Assembly: GCF_000718555.1 (NCBI RefSeq)
Contig: NZ_JOAN01000022.1
Location: 62,001 to 126,000, forward strand
Origin: Micromonospora chokoriensis
GTDB taxonomy: Bacteria; Actinomycetota; Actinomycetes; Mycobacteriales; Micromonosporaceae
Length of the DNA stretch: 64,000 bases
Direction of reading: 5' to 3'
The notes under the pieces were generated by a model that worked only from the letters and a program-made list of their open reading frames with translations, had not been told where the DNA came from and made no database searches. The translations under genes were made by a program, and so were the position numbers. Shown piece after piece: positions 53,700 through 62,221 of the stretch (position 1 is the first letter of the stretch; each line of letters opens with the position of its first letter).

Positions 53700-56041
53700 G
53701 ACGCCTCCGTAGCGGCGCTGAGGTCATAGAGGGTGACCCCGTCGACGGTCTGCGCCGTGAACGTCTCCGCGACCCAGGCGGCGATCTCCTGGGAGGCCGA
53801 GCTGCCGCCATTGGCCCGGAAGCCACCACCACCGATGAAGTAGTGGATCTTCCCGTCGGCCACGTACCGCTGGAACTGCGCGAGGGTCGGCGACGGGTCA
53901 CTGCCGTTGAACCCGCCGATCGGCATCACCGGCTCGCCCGTGGCGAGCTGGTAGCCGGAGGCGTTGTTCGAGCCGACGGTCGCCGCCACCCAGGTGTAGT
54001 CGTCGGCGTCGCGCTCCAGCAGCTCGCGCAGCGCGGCGCTGGGCTCGCGGGCGTCGAGCAGCCCGCCCATCCCCCCACCGGCCGAGCGTCCCTGGCCGCC
54101 GGTGGCACCAGGCCCGCCGTTGCGACCACCGCCGGGGAAGCCCGGCATCTGGCCGCCGTTCTGGCCGCCACCGTTCTGGCCCCCGCCCGGGAACTGGCCC
54201 CCACCGGGGAAGCCGCCGGGGAACTGGCCGCCACCGTTCTGGCCGCCGCCCGGGAACTGGCCGCCGCCGGGGAATTGACCCCCGCCCGGGAAGCCACCGG
54301 GGAACTGGCCGCCGGCTGGCAACTCCATGCCGCCGGGGGGTCGCCCACCGGGGAAACCGCCCCGGCCGAACCCGCCCGCCACGAACGGGCCGGCGCTCGG
54401 GATCGACCCGGTGTGCGGGGTCGCGGCGGTCTGCACCGCGTACGCCACAGGGCCCGCGAGGGCCGCCGCCGCGCCGAGGCCCAGCACCACCGGCACCAAC
54501 CGGCGGGGCAGTCGGGTGACAAGCAGGAGCAGCACCGCGCCGAGCAGGCCGGCGACGAGCACCGTGGTCCGCAGCCACGGGTACCAGTCGGGGCTGCGCC
54601 CGAGCAGCACCCAGGCCCACCAGACGGTGACCGCGAGCGTGCCGGCGAGCGTCGCCGTGGCAGCGAGCGGACGCAGGCGCTGCCAGCGTGTGCCGGCAGT
54701 AGCCCCGTCGGCGGACGCGGGCAGCGGCTCGCCCTCGACAGCCGTCGTGGGGGCTGCGGTCGCGGTGGCTGCGGTCGTCGGTCCAGGCTGGACGCCGGCC
54801 GCAGCGGGTAGCGGTCGACGCTGCTGCCAGAGCAGCGTCACGCCGATGCCGACCAGCGCGCCGATCGCCGGTGCGAGCGCCACCGTGTAGTAGGCGTGGA
54901 AGATCCCGGACATGAAGCTGAAGATCAGTCCGGTGACCAGCAGCCAGCCGCCCCAGAGCACCAGCCCGGCCCGGGTGCGGTCGGTGCGGGTCGCCCGACC
55001 GGCCAGCAGCAGGCCGACCACCAGCAGGATCAGCGCGGCCGGCAGCAGCCAGGAGACCTGACCACCGATCTCGCCGCCGAACATCCGCAGCACGCCGGTC
55101 TGCCCGGAGAACGGGCCCCCAGCGCCACCACCCGGGCGCGGACCACCGCCGCCGACGCTGCCCACCTCCTCGCCGGTGATCCGACCGAGGCCGTTGTAGC
55201 CGAGGGTGAGTTCCAGGATGCTGTTGCCCTGCGAGCCGCCGATGTACGGGCGGGCGCTGGCCGGGACCAGCTCGACGAGCGCCACCCACCAGCCGGCGGA
55301 GACCAGCACCGCCAGCCCGGCCAGCAGCAGTTGCCGCACCCGCCGCCACAGCCCGGTCGGCGCGGCCAGCAGGTAGACACCAGCGAAGACCGGCACCACC
55401 AGGAACGCCTGCAACATCTTGGTGAGGAAGCCGAAGCCGACCAGCACACCAACCAGCACGATCCACCGGGTGCTGGCCGTCTCCAGTGCGCGCACGGTGG
55501 CGTACGCCCCGGCGACCAGCAGCAGCACCAGCAGCGCATCCGGGTTGTTGAACCGGAACATCAGCGTCGCCACCGGGGTGACCGCGAGGACCGCTCCGGC
55601 GATCAGACCGGCGGCCGGCCCGTACCAGCGCCGCACGGTCGCGTAGAGCACGCCGACCGAGGCGACCCCGCAGAGCGCCTGCGGCACGAGCATCGCCCAG
55701 CTGTTCATCCCGAAGACGCGGACGGACAGGGCCATCAGCCACAGCGACGCGGGCGTCTTGTCGACGGTGATGGAGTTGGCGGCGTCCGACGAGCCGTAGA
55801 GGAACGCCTTCCAGCTCACCGAGCCGGCCTGCACGGCCGCCGCGTAGAACGAGTTGGCCCAGCCGGATGCGCCCAGGCCCCACAGGTAGAGCACGCCGGT
55901 GGCGAGCAGCAGGATCACCAGCGCGGGCCGAGCCCAGGCCGACGAGCTGCGCGTCGGCGGCGAGTGCTGGTCAGGGCGCGTGACTGGCGGCGGCGGCTCC
56001 GCAGCGGCGGGCTGGTCCGACAGGGTCTCTGTTGTTTCCAT
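53696..56041 (-). CDS. GT39-type membrane glycosyltransferase (ArnT/PMT-like) with Gly-rich loop
   Basis: A 781-residue polytopic GT-C transferase. Conserved pieces: ASGWANSFYAAAVQAGSVSW, KAFLYGSSDAANSITVDKTP (family acidic site), ALCGVASVGVLYATVRRWYG, and VTPVATLMFRFNNPDALLVL. About twelve hydrophobic segments. Residues ~580-670 are a low-complexity stretch of GGQFPGG / GGQNGGGQ repeats, extracytoplasmic by topology. A C-terminal domain follows (YTWVAATVGSNNASGYQLAT, GEPVMPIGGFNGSDPSPTLA). Donor sugar and acceptor are unknown. It lies 44 bp after the histidine kinase gene and overlaps the GT2-GtrA gene, suggesting regulated expression by the two-component system. Confidence 0.83.
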   Translation of the reverse strand: METTETLSDQPAAAEPPPPVTRPDQHSPPTRSSSAWARPALVILLLATGVLYLWGLGASGWANSFYAAAVQAGSVSWKAFLYGSSDAANSITVDKTPASLWLMALSVRVFGMNSWAMLVPQALCGVASVGVLYATVRRWYGPAAGLIAGAVLAVTPVATLMFRFNNPDALLVLLLVAGAYATVRALETASTRWIVLVGVLVGFGFLTKMLQAFLVVPVFAGVYLLAAPTGLWRRVRQLLLAGLAVLVSAGWWVALVELVPASARPYIGGSQGNSILELTLGYNGLGRITGEEVGSVGGGGPRPGGGAGGPFSGQTGVLRMFGGEIGGQVSWLLPAALILLVVGLLLAGRATRTDRTRAGLVLWGGWLLVTGLIFSFMSGIFHAYYTVALAPAIGALVGIGVTLLWQQRRPLPAAAGVQPGPTTAATATAAPTTAVEGEPLPASADGATAGTRWQRLRPLAATATLAGTLAVTVWWAWVLLGRSPDWYPWLRTTVLVAGLLGAVLLLLVTRLPRRLVPVVLGLGAAAALAGPVAYAVQTAATPHTGSIPSAGPFVAGGFGRGGFPGGRPPGGMELPAGGQFPGGFPGGGQFPGGGQFPGGGQNGGGQFPGGFPGGGQFPGGGQNGGGQNGGQMPGFPGGGRNGGPGATGGQGRSAGGGMGGLLDAREPSAALRELLERDADDYTWVAATVGSNNASGYQLATGEPVMPIGGFNGSDPSPTLAQFQRYVADGKIHYFIGGGGFRANGGSSASQEIAAWVAETFTAQTVDGVTLYDLSAATEAS

Positions 56042-56085
56042 GCCGCCAGCCTTGAGGGCTCGCCTGGCGCGACGCCGTGCGCGAA

Positions 56086-57591
56086 CTATGCGTCAGCTGT
56101 GGGATTCGGCAACCGGACGGTGAACAGTGTCCGACCCGGACGGCTGTCCACCCCGACGGTGCCGTGGTGGGCCTCCACCACGGCCGCGACGATCGCCAGG
56201 CCGAGGCCGGTGCTGCCGTGCGCACGGGACCGGGAGCTGTCGCCCCTGGCGAACCGCTCGAACATCTCCGGTTGCAGTTGCGCCGGCACCCCGGGCCCGT
56301 CGTCGGCGACGGTGAGCGCGGCGCTGGCGCCGTCGACGGCCAGCGTGGTGGTGACCGTGCTGCCCGGCGGGGTGTGCACCCGGGCGTTGGTGAGCAGGTT
56401 CGCCACCACCTGGTGCAGCCGGGCGGCGTCGCCGGGCACCCGGATCGCCACCTCGGGCAGTTCGAGCTGCCAGCGGTGGTCGGGGCCAGCGACGTGCGCG
56501 TCGCTGACCGCGTCCACCACCAGGGCGGTCAGGTCGACCGGCTCGACCGCGAGCGGCCGGCCGCTGTCGAGGCGGGCCAGCAGCAGCAGGTCGTCGACGA
56601 GGCTTGTCATCCGGGTGCTCTCCGACTCCACCCGGCGCAGCGCGTGCGCCACGTCGGCGGGGACCTCGTCGCGGCCCCGCCGGGCCACCTCGGCGTAGCC
56701 GCGGATCGCCGCGAGGGGCGTGCGCAACTCGTGGCTGGCGTCGGCGACGAACTGGCGTACCCGCATCTCGCTGGCCTGCCGGGCGGAGAGCGCGTCGGCG
56801 ACGTGGCCCAGCATCCGGTTCAGCGCCGCGCCGACCTGACCGACCTCGGTGCGTGGGTCGGTGTCGGCGGCCGGAACCCGGACGGCGAGCGCGACCTCGC
56901 CGCGGTCCAGGGGCAACTCGGTGACGCGGGTGGCGGTGGCGGCCACCCGGTTGAGTGGTCGCAGGGTGGCCCGCACGATCAGCGCGCCGGCGGCGCCGGC
57001 GAGAAGCAGCCCGACGGCGGCCACCCCGACCTGCGCCGCGATCATCCGCCAGACGATCTCCTGGACGCCGGCCAGGGGGATCGCGACGACGCGTACCCGG
57101 CCGTCCCAGTACTGCCGGGCCACGGCCCGGTAGTCGCCGCGAGCGCCGAGATCGACGGTGCGCGGCGCGGCCTCGACCGGCAGGGCCGCCAGTGCGGCGA
57201 CCTCCCCGACCGGGACGGACTGCTCGTCGGGGAACGGGTTGGCGCTGGACGCGCTGTTGGTCAAGGTCCGGGCGCTTGTCACCCGGCCGTCGGTGATCTC
57301 GGCGACCACCGCGCCGGACGGCAAACCGGGCGGGATGCCCGGTCCGTTGCCGGGGAACGCCGGCCGGCCCGGACGGTCCCCCCGCATGGCCGTCGCGGGG
57401 TCCAGTTGCGCGTCGAGCCGGTCGACCAGGAAGTGCCGCAGCGCCACCGTGGTGAGGCCGCCGATGGCGACGCTGACCAACGCCAGCAACGCGAGCAGGG
57501 CAAACACCAATCGGGTACGCAGCGAGCGCCCGGCCAGCCACCCACGGGCGGCGCGCAGCGGGCGGCGGCTACTCGGCGGGCTTGAGGACAT
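56086..57591 (-). CDS. Sensor histidine kinase
   Basis: A 501-residue membrane kinase. TM1 is at about 27-50 (RLVFALLALLALVSVAIGGL), an extracytoplasmic sensor domain spans ~51-180, TM2 is at about 184-208, and HAMP follows (RPLNRVAATATRVTELPLD). Then HisKA has FVADASHELRTPLAAIRGYA (His287), and HATPase_c has VVANLLTNARVHTPPGS, VADDGPGVP and HGSTGLGLAIV. It resembles TrcS/TcrY-type actinobacterial kinases. The start overlaps the response regulator by 23 bp. The signal is unknown; an envelope signal is likely given the co-located sugar transferases. Confidence 0.93.
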   Translation of the reverse strand: MSSSPPSSRRPLRAARGWLAGRSLRTRLVFALLALLALVSVAIGGLTTVALRHFLVDRLDAQLDPATAMRGDRPGRPAFPGNGPGIPPGLPSGAVVAEITDGRVTSARTLTNSASSANPFPDEQSVPVGEVAALAALPVEAAPRTVDLGARGDYRAVARQYWDGRVRVVAIPLAGVQEIVWRMIAAQVGVAAVGLLLAGAAGALIVRATLRPLNRVAATATRVTELPLDRGEVALAVRVPAADTDPRTEVGQVGAALNRMLGHVADALSARQASEMRVRQFVADASHELRTPLAAIRGYAEVARRGRDEVPADVAHALRRVESESTRMTSLVDDLLLLARLDSGRPLAVEPVDLTALVVDAVSDAHVAGPDHRWQLELPEVAIRVPGDAARLHQVVANLLTNARVHTPPGSTVTTTLAVDGASAALTVADDGPGVPAQLQPEMFERFARGDSSRSRAHGSTGLGLAIVAAVVEAHHGTVGVDSRPGRTLFTVRLPNPTADA

Positions 57592-58309
57592 AGCCCGCGC
57601 CGCGCAGCGTGTGGATCATCGGCGCCCGGCCGGCGTCGATCTTCTTGCGCAGGTACGAGATGTACAGCTCCACCACGTTGGCCTGGCCGCCGAAGTCGTA
57701 GTTCCACACCCGGTCGAGGATCTGCGCCTTGCTGAGCACCCGGCGCGGGTTACGCATCAGGTAGCGCAGCAACTCGAACTCGGTCGCGGTGAGGGTGACG
57801 AGCTGGCCGTCCCGACGGACCTCGTGACTGTCCTCGTCGAGGCTGAGGTCACCGACGGTGAGCACCGCCTCCTCCCGGGCGGCGACCGCGAAACCGGAGC
57901 GGCGCAGCAGCGCGCGCAGCCGGGCGATCACCTCCTCCAGGCTGAACGGTTTGGTGACGTAGTCGTCGCCGCCGACGGTCAACCCGGCGATGCGTTCCTC
58001 GACCGCGTCCCGGGCGGTCAGGAAGAGCACCGGCACGGTGGGGGCGTGCTCGCGCAGCCGGCGCAGCACCTGGAACCCGTCCAGGTCGGGCAGCATCACG
58101 TCGAGCACCACGGCGTCCGGCTCGAACTGCCGGGCGGCGCTCAACGCCGCCATGCCGTTGCCGGCGCTGCGGACCTGCCAGCCCTCGTAGCGCAGGGCCA
58201 TCGACAGCAGGTCGGTGAGGGTGGGTTCGTCGTCGACCACCAGCACCCGGACGGGTTCACCGTCGGGGCGACGCAGCTCGATCCGGCTCGGCGCGGCCTG
58301 CCCGTTCAT
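57569..58309 (-). CDS. OmpR/PhoB-type response regulator
   Basis: A 246-residue regulator with receiver domain (RVLVVDDEPTLTDLLSMALR, phospho-acceptor Asp70 in VVLDVMLPDLDGF, switch Thr in VLFLTARDA, Lys in VTKPF) and a C-terminal winged helix (LTATEFELLRYLMRNPRRVL, YISYLRKKIDAGRAPMIHTL followed by RGAGYVL). ATG at 58309 is chosen with GGGGGG seven bases upstream; ATG codons at 58315 and 58324 sit too close to that motif. First gene of the apparent RR-HK-GT39-GT2 operon. Confidence 0.94.
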   Translation of the reverse strand: MNGQAAPSRIELRRPDGEPVRVLVVDDEPTLTDLLSMALRYEGWQVRSAGNGMAALSAARQFEPDAVVLDVMLPDLDGFQVLRRLREHAPTVPVLFLTARDAVEERIAGLTVGGDDYVTKPFSLEEVIARLRALLRRSGFAVAAREEAVLTVGDLSLDEDSHEVRRDGQLVTLTATEFELLRYLMRNPRRVLSKAQILDRVWNYDFGGQANVVELYISYLRKKIDAGRAPMIHTLRGAGYVLKPAE

Positions 58310-58428
58310 GACCATGCCCCCCATCGTGGCCGCGACGCCTGTACCGGACCCCTGCGGAAGCTGTGTGCCAGCTGTGCGGCCGGGTCGACGTGCTGCCGGC
58401 GGCGCCACCGGTCAGCCCCGCCTCGTGG

Positions 58429-58659
58429 TCACTCGGATACCCCGTACGCGTCGGTGCGCACGAACCGCATGCTCCACCCGCCCGCCTCGTCGGGCCGGTC
58501 GCGTTCGTAGAGGTGGTCCGGGCCGGGCTGCACCGGGCCCGTGCCGTCCGGGTGCCGCATGACCCACCGCTGCGGTGGTGCGCCGTCCGACCCGGCCGGC
58601 AGCAGCCGGACCAGGCCGTCCGCGGGCCCGCCGACGAAACGTACGGTGACCTCGCTCAT
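58429..58659 (-). CDS. Small conserved protein, 76 residues
   Basis: MSEVTVRFVGGPADGLVRLL then PAGSDGAPPQRWVMRHPDG and HLYERDRPDEAGGWSMRFVR. It has no signal peptide or membrane helix and is beta-rich, with the FxGGPaDG opening also seen in many short actinobacterial and phage-like proteins of unknown function. ATG at 58659 follows GAGGGGACGCCGCG. It stands alone between the response regulator and the kinase gene. Confidence 0.65.
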   Translation of the reverse strand: MSEVTVRFVGGPADGLVRLLPAGSDGAPPQRWVMRHPDGTGPVQPGPDHLYERDRPDEAGGWSMRFVRTDAYGVSE

Positions 58660-58850
58660 CGCGGCGTCCCCTCGGGTGACCGTGCCGGCACAATCGGTGA
58701 CACCGGCTCTGGCTCGCAAGCTACCGCACCCGCCGCCCTGACGCAGCGGGGTGCGCCGCTCTCGCTCCGACGGCGGTTTGCCCAGTTCGAGGCTCGGGTA
58801 CCGCAGCCTGAGCAACCTGCTGTGGGGTGGGCGAGGGCGAGGAGTGGTCG

Positions 58851-59798
58851 ATGCGCACGCTGGACGGGCGGTACCGGCTCGAACAGCGTATCGGCGTAGG
58901 CGGGATGTCCGAGGTGTGGCGGGCGTACGACCAGGTGCTGGCCCGGTCGGTCGCGGTGAAGCTCATCGCGCCCGGTCGCGACGACCGGGACGGCCCGGTG
59001 GACCGGATCCGCGCGGAGGCCCGCTCGGCGGCCCGCCTGGTGCACCCGAACGTGGCGAGCGTGCACGACTTCGGCACCTCCTCGACGTGGCCCGGCCGAC
59101 CGGTGCCCTACATCGTCATGGAGCTGGCCGAGGGTGAGACGCTCGCCGCGCACCTACGCGCTGGCCCGCTGGACTGGCGGATCGCGGTGCGGGTCTGCGC
59201 GGAGGTCGCCGCCGCGCTGGCCGCCGCACACGCCGAGGGCATCGTGCACCGCGACGTCAAGCCCGCAAACGTCATGCTCACCCCGGCGGGGGTGAAGGTG
59301 CTCGACTTCGGCATCGCCATCGCCGCCGGCACACTCGACCCGCTGCCGACCGGAATGGTGCTCGGCACCCCGGCATACCTGGCACCCGAGCAGTTGGACG
59401 AGGCGCCAGCCACCCCGGCCGCCGACATGTACGCCCTCGGCGTGCTGCTCTACTACAGCCTCACCGCCCGCCTGCCCTACCGCGCGGCCACCGCCAGCGA
59501 GTTGCTCGACGTACGCCGCTGTCAGCCACCGGAGCCGCTGCCCGACATCGACGGGCTCCCGCCGGAGGTCGCCGAGCTGTGCCACTCCTGCCTCGCCGAC
59601 GACCCCGGGCAGCGCCCGACCAGCCTGGTCGCCGCGCTGCTGCTGGCCGAGGCCGTGGACGCCCGGGTGTACGTGCCGATGACGCTCCCCGCGGCCCGTC
59701 CGCCGGCACCGACGTCACCGTGGACCGAACGGGCCGCCGCCGAGGCCACCGAGGCCGTAGCGGTGGTGGACGAGCCGCACCTGCCCGCCGGACGCTGA
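58851..59798 (+). CDS. Serine/threonine protein kinase (Pkn type), soluble
   Basis: A 315-residue kinase with all key motifs: glycine loop RIGVGGMSEVWRAYD, VAVKLI (ATP Lys), GIVHRDVKPANVML (catalytic Asp), VLDFGIA (Mg Asp), and GTPAYLAPEQL before MYALGVLLYYSLT. After the catalytic domain (to about residue 265) there is only a short Pro/Ala/Glu-rich tail; no transmembrane segment or PASTA domain. ATG at 58851 follows GAGGAGTGGTCG. Targets are unknown. Confidence 0.93.
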   Translation: MRTLDGRYRLEQRIGVGGMSEVWRAYDQVLARSVAVKLIAPGRDDRDGPVDRIRAEARSAARLVHPNVASVHDFGTSSTWPGRPVPYIVMELAEGETLAAHLRAGPLDWRIAVRVCAEVAAALAAAHAEGIVHRDVKPANVMLTPAGVKVLDFGIAIAAGTLDPLPTGMVLGTPAYLAPEQLDEAPATPAADMYALGVLLYYSLTARLPYRAATASELLDVRRCQPPEPLPDIDGLPPEVAELCHSCLADDPGQRPTSLVAALLLAEAVDARVYVPMTLPAARPPAPTSPWTERAAAEATEAVAVVDEPHLPAGR

Positions 59799-59886
59799 CC
59801 GCGCAGCCCTCGGCGTTTCGCCGGGCCGCAGCGTTTCGCCGGGCCACAGCGGGGTAGCCGACCTGGTGAGCGACGGGAGAAACGCG

Positions 59887-60312
59887 ATGCCGGATCAGAG
59901 TTCCTGGCTGCGTGAGGCCACAGCGACCGCCGAGGGCGGTCACGTACGCACCGACGATGGCGGGCTCTCCACCGCGCTGGCCTCACCGCTGGCGCCGCAC
60001 TGCACCGGGCTGACCCCGGAACAGTTGCTGGCCGCAGCCTTCGCCTCCTGCCTGCATCACGCGGCGGTGGAGGTGGCCGGGGAGATCACCGACGAGGCGC
60101 ACACGGTCCAGGTCCGGGCGGAGGCGAAGCTCGGACGCGACAACGACGGCCGATACCGGGCCGACGTGCACGCGGAGATCTCATCAGCCGGCCTGAGCCG
60201 AGATCAACTGGCCGACCTGGTCGAGTACGCCGACCGGCTCTGGCCCTTCTCCAGCAGCGACACCACCCGACACCGTCTGACCGTGACCCCAGCGGAGAAC
60301 GGCCGACACTAA
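59887..60312 (+). CDS. OsmC/Ohr-family protein with only one of the two cysteines
   Basis: A 141-residue OsmC fold: LREATATAEGGHVRTDDGG, LTPEQLLAAAFASCLHHAAV (peroxidatic Cys helix), VRAEAKLGRDNDGRYRADVH, and ADRLWPFSSSDTTRHRLTV. In Ohr/OsmC peroxidases the last segment reads about CPYS with the resolving Cys; here the position is Trp (WPFS). It may therefore not work as a standard thiol peroxidase, or may need an external thiol. ATG at 59887 has GGGAG eight bases upstream and is preferred over GTG 59866. Confidence 0.8.
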   Translation: MPDQSSWLREATATAEGGHVRTDDGGLSTALASPLAPHCTGLTPEQLLAAAFASCLHHAAVEVAGEITDEAHTVQVRAEAKLGRDNDGRYRADVHAEISSAGLSRDQLADLVEYADRLWPFSSSDTTRHRLTVTPAENGRH

Positions 60313-60340
60313 CGCGCAGGCCCATTCGATGGGTCCATCA

Positions 60341-60421
60341 GCAAGATCGTGCTCGATCCTGGTTGTAGTGGCATCGATTCGTGGTCGAGGCCCCTACTTC
60401 CTGGATCGAGCACGATCTTGC
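60341..60421. repeat. Palindromic repeat, family D
   Basis: Perfect 19-bp arms GCAAGATCGTGCTCGATCC (60341-60359) and complement (60403-60421) around a 43-bp centre, 28 bp past the OsmC stop. It may act as terminator; arm sequence and length suggest a dispersed element. The remaining ~240 bp up to 60661 show no gene. Confidence 0.75.
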
Positions 60422-60661
60422 AGGGCATGCCGGCCCCGTCGAGCCCTGCAGGGACGGGATGTGGGGACGGAGGGGGCCGTTCGTTGGATGGGGTCTCAGA
60501 CGTTCGGGTGAGCCCGGAAAGTGGTCGAGGGGCCGTTCGACGGGTTGGCGGTACGACCGCATTGCGCCGGCAAGTCGGGAATAACCGTCTGGCGTGATCC
60601 ACACCTTTGGTTAGCTTCGCTCTCGTTTTGCCCGCTAAAGTCGCCACGATCAGGGCAAATT

Positions 60662-60715
60662 GTGGCGCATGCCACCGTTCGGGCTGGTGGCATCGAGCAG
60701 TCAGCTATTTAGCCT
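60662..60715 (+). promoter_or_regulatory. Palindromes and leaderless promoter of the cell-wall protein gene
   Basis: GTGGC-GCAT-GCCAC (60662-60675) overlaps ATGCCACC-9nt-GGTGGCAT (60669-60693), then TAGCCT (60710-60715, TAnnnT -10 type) lies exactly six bases before the GTG at 60722. The second palindrome covers the -35 zone (GTGGCA at 60687-60692). Probable operator plus promoter making a leaderless mRNA. Confidence 0.5.
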
Positions 60716-60721
60716 CGGCAG

Positions 60722-61561
60722 GTGCATCCCGACGACCAGAAGCTGACCGACGCCCGCCCGACCACCCCTTCGGACGACGCCGCATCAACCGAACGGACGA
60801 TCGGCCGTCACCGCGCTCCCGAGCCGCCTCGGCGCGCCCTGCTGGGCTCGGCCCCGGTCCGGGTGGCGCTGGCCACCGGTGTCACCTGCTGTCTCAGCCT
60901 CGTCGCGGTCACCACCGCCCGAGGCAACGACGACACGTCTCGTACGGTGGAGCCGCTCGCCGAGGCGGTGGCCGAACGGGCCAGTATCGCCGACGAGCGC
61001 GCCTCTCGGTCGCTGGACCGCGACGTCGCCCCCGCACGGGTCCTGCCCAGCCCGACGGCGACGCCCACGCCCACGCGCGCCGCCGTCCGCAAGGCGCCCA
61101 AGAAGCCGGTGAAACCCCGCCGGCCCCGGCCGGTGGCCGGCCTGGACCAGGCGCAGATGGACAACGCGAAGATCATCGTGGACGTCGGCCTGGAGATGAA
61201 GATGCCGCGCCGGGCGCTGGTGGTGGCGCTGTCCACCGCCATGCAGGAGAGCAACCTCTACAACCTGGCCAGCGCCGTCCTGCCGGAGTCGGCGCAGTAC
61301 CCGAACCAGGGCAGCGGCTCCGACCACGACTCGGTCGGGCTGTTCCAGCAACGGCCGAGCAGCGGTTGGGGCACGGTGGCCCAGTTGATGCGTCCGTCGT
61401 ACGCCGCGCGGGCCTTCTACACCGCGCTCAACGAGATCCCCGGCTGGCAGGACATGAGCGTCACCGCCGCCGCCCAGGCCGTGCAGATCTCCGCCTTCCC
61501 GGACGCGTACGCCCAGCACGAGGACCGGGCGACGACCGTGGTGGCGGCGCTCACCACCTGA
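60722..61561 (+). CDS. Lysozyme-like cell-wall-associated protein
   Basis: A 279-residue protein. A basic, probably disordered 40-residue N-terminus is followed by one hydrophobic segment (VRVALATGVTCCLSLVAV, about 46-63), then a Ser/Pro/Lys-rich linker with KAPKKPVKPRRPRPVAG. A lysozyme-superfamily-like domain from about residue 140 has ALSTAMQESNLYNLASAV (candidate catalytic Glu), SDHDSVGLFQQRPSSGWGTV and AAQAVQISAFPDAYAQHED. This type is common in actinobacteria and thought to bind or cleave peptidoglycan. GTG at 60722 is supported by the -10 element six bases upstream. Confidence 0.78.
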   Translation: MHPDDQKLTDARPTTPSDDAASTERTIGRHRAPEPPRRALLGSAPVRVALATGVTCCLSLVAVTTARGNDDTSRTVEPLAEAVAERASIADERASRSLDRDVAPARVLPSPTATPTPTRAAVRKAPKKPVKPRRPRPVAGLDQAQMDNAKIIVDVGLEMKMPRRALVVALSTAMQESNLYNLASAVLPESAQYPNQGSGSDHDSVGLFQQRPSSGWGTVAQLMRPSYAARAFYTALNEIPGWQDMSVTAAAQAVQISAFPDAYAQHEDRATTVVAALTT

Positions 61562-61585
61562 GCCAGGCACCTGCTCCCGCGCGGC

Positions 61586-62107
61586 TCAGCGACGGCCGGG
61601 TGGGGGTTCGGCGGCCGTGTCGGGCCCGCCGACTCCGACGCGACTGCCCGGTACGCCGGCAGCCGCGGTCGGGGTGTCGGCGGGCACCTGATCGGCCGTC
61701 ACCTGGTCGAGGATCTCGTCCACCCGGGCCTCGCGCCGCCGACGGGCGTCCAGCGCCGCCTCGAAGTCGCGCCGGGACTGCACGGCTTCCGCGTACGCCC
61801 GCTCCCGTACCTGTCGTGCCTCCTCGCGGGCCTCGTCCAGCTCGACCCGGGCCTGGGCCAGGAGCTCGGCGGCCTCACGCCGCACCGCGTCACCGGCGTG
61901 CCGGGTAACGGCGGCGTCGCCCAGGTCGAGCCGTTGCAGCAGGCCGCTGAGCCCGGCCGCTTCCTGGCGGATCTCGTCCCACTCCGGGGCGGCCCCGGCC
62001 GCGTCCTCAGCCCGCGCCGCGAGCCGGGACAGCCGGATCCCCAACTCGTCCAGGCAGTAGTCCACCTGCCGCTGGTCGTAACCGGTCTCAACGACGGAGA
62101 ACCTCAT
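61586..62107 (-). CDS. DivIVA-domain-like coiled-coil protein
   Basis: A 173-residue protein. The start MRFSVVETGYDQRQVDYCLD matches the DivIVA/Wag31 N-terminal lipid-binding pattern (F-x-V-V-x-x-GYD-x-x-x-VD). A long coiled coil (RREAAELLAQARVELDEARE, ARQVRERAYAEAVQSRRDFE) follows, then a Pro/Gly-rich tail. It is shorter than Wag31 and probably an accessory polar or septal protein. It ends about 25 bp from the convergent lysozyme-like gene, and a terminator hairpin separates it from the receiver-domain gene upstream. Confidence 0.72.
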   Translation of the reverse strand: MRFSVVETGYDQRQVDYCLDELGIRLSRLAARAEDAAGAAPEWDEIRQEAAGLSGLLQRLDLGDAAVTRHAGDAVRREAAELLAQARVELDEAREEARQVRERAYAEAVQSRRDFEAALDARRRREARVDEILDQVTADQVPADTPTAAAGVPGSRVGVGGPDTAAEPPPGRR

Positions 62108-62150
62108 ACTGTCGCCCCCCAGGCAGCTGCTGTTACTTCCCCACCTGGAT

Positions 62151-62177
62151 CCTCGGCCGCGACCGCGGCGGCCGAGG
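62151..62177 (-). terminator. Hairpin between receiver gene and DivIVA-like gene
   Basis: Perfect 10-bp stem CCTCGGCCGC / GCGGCCGAGG with a 7-nt loop, about 45 bp downstream of the receiver-domain stop on the minus strand. Confidence 0.6.
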
Positions 62178-62221
62178 GGGTTCGGGGAAAATGTTCAGCA
62201 TGCGCGCAGGTGGCGCCGGCG

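Noticed and set aside
60600..60721. c-di-AMP (ydaO-type) riboswitch before the lysozyme-like gene
   Set aside because: GTCAGCTA is present and such genes often have this riboswitch, but the other conserved blocks (GGGGA..., GAATCC) are absent and the TAGCCT box six bases before GTG points to a leaderless mRNA.
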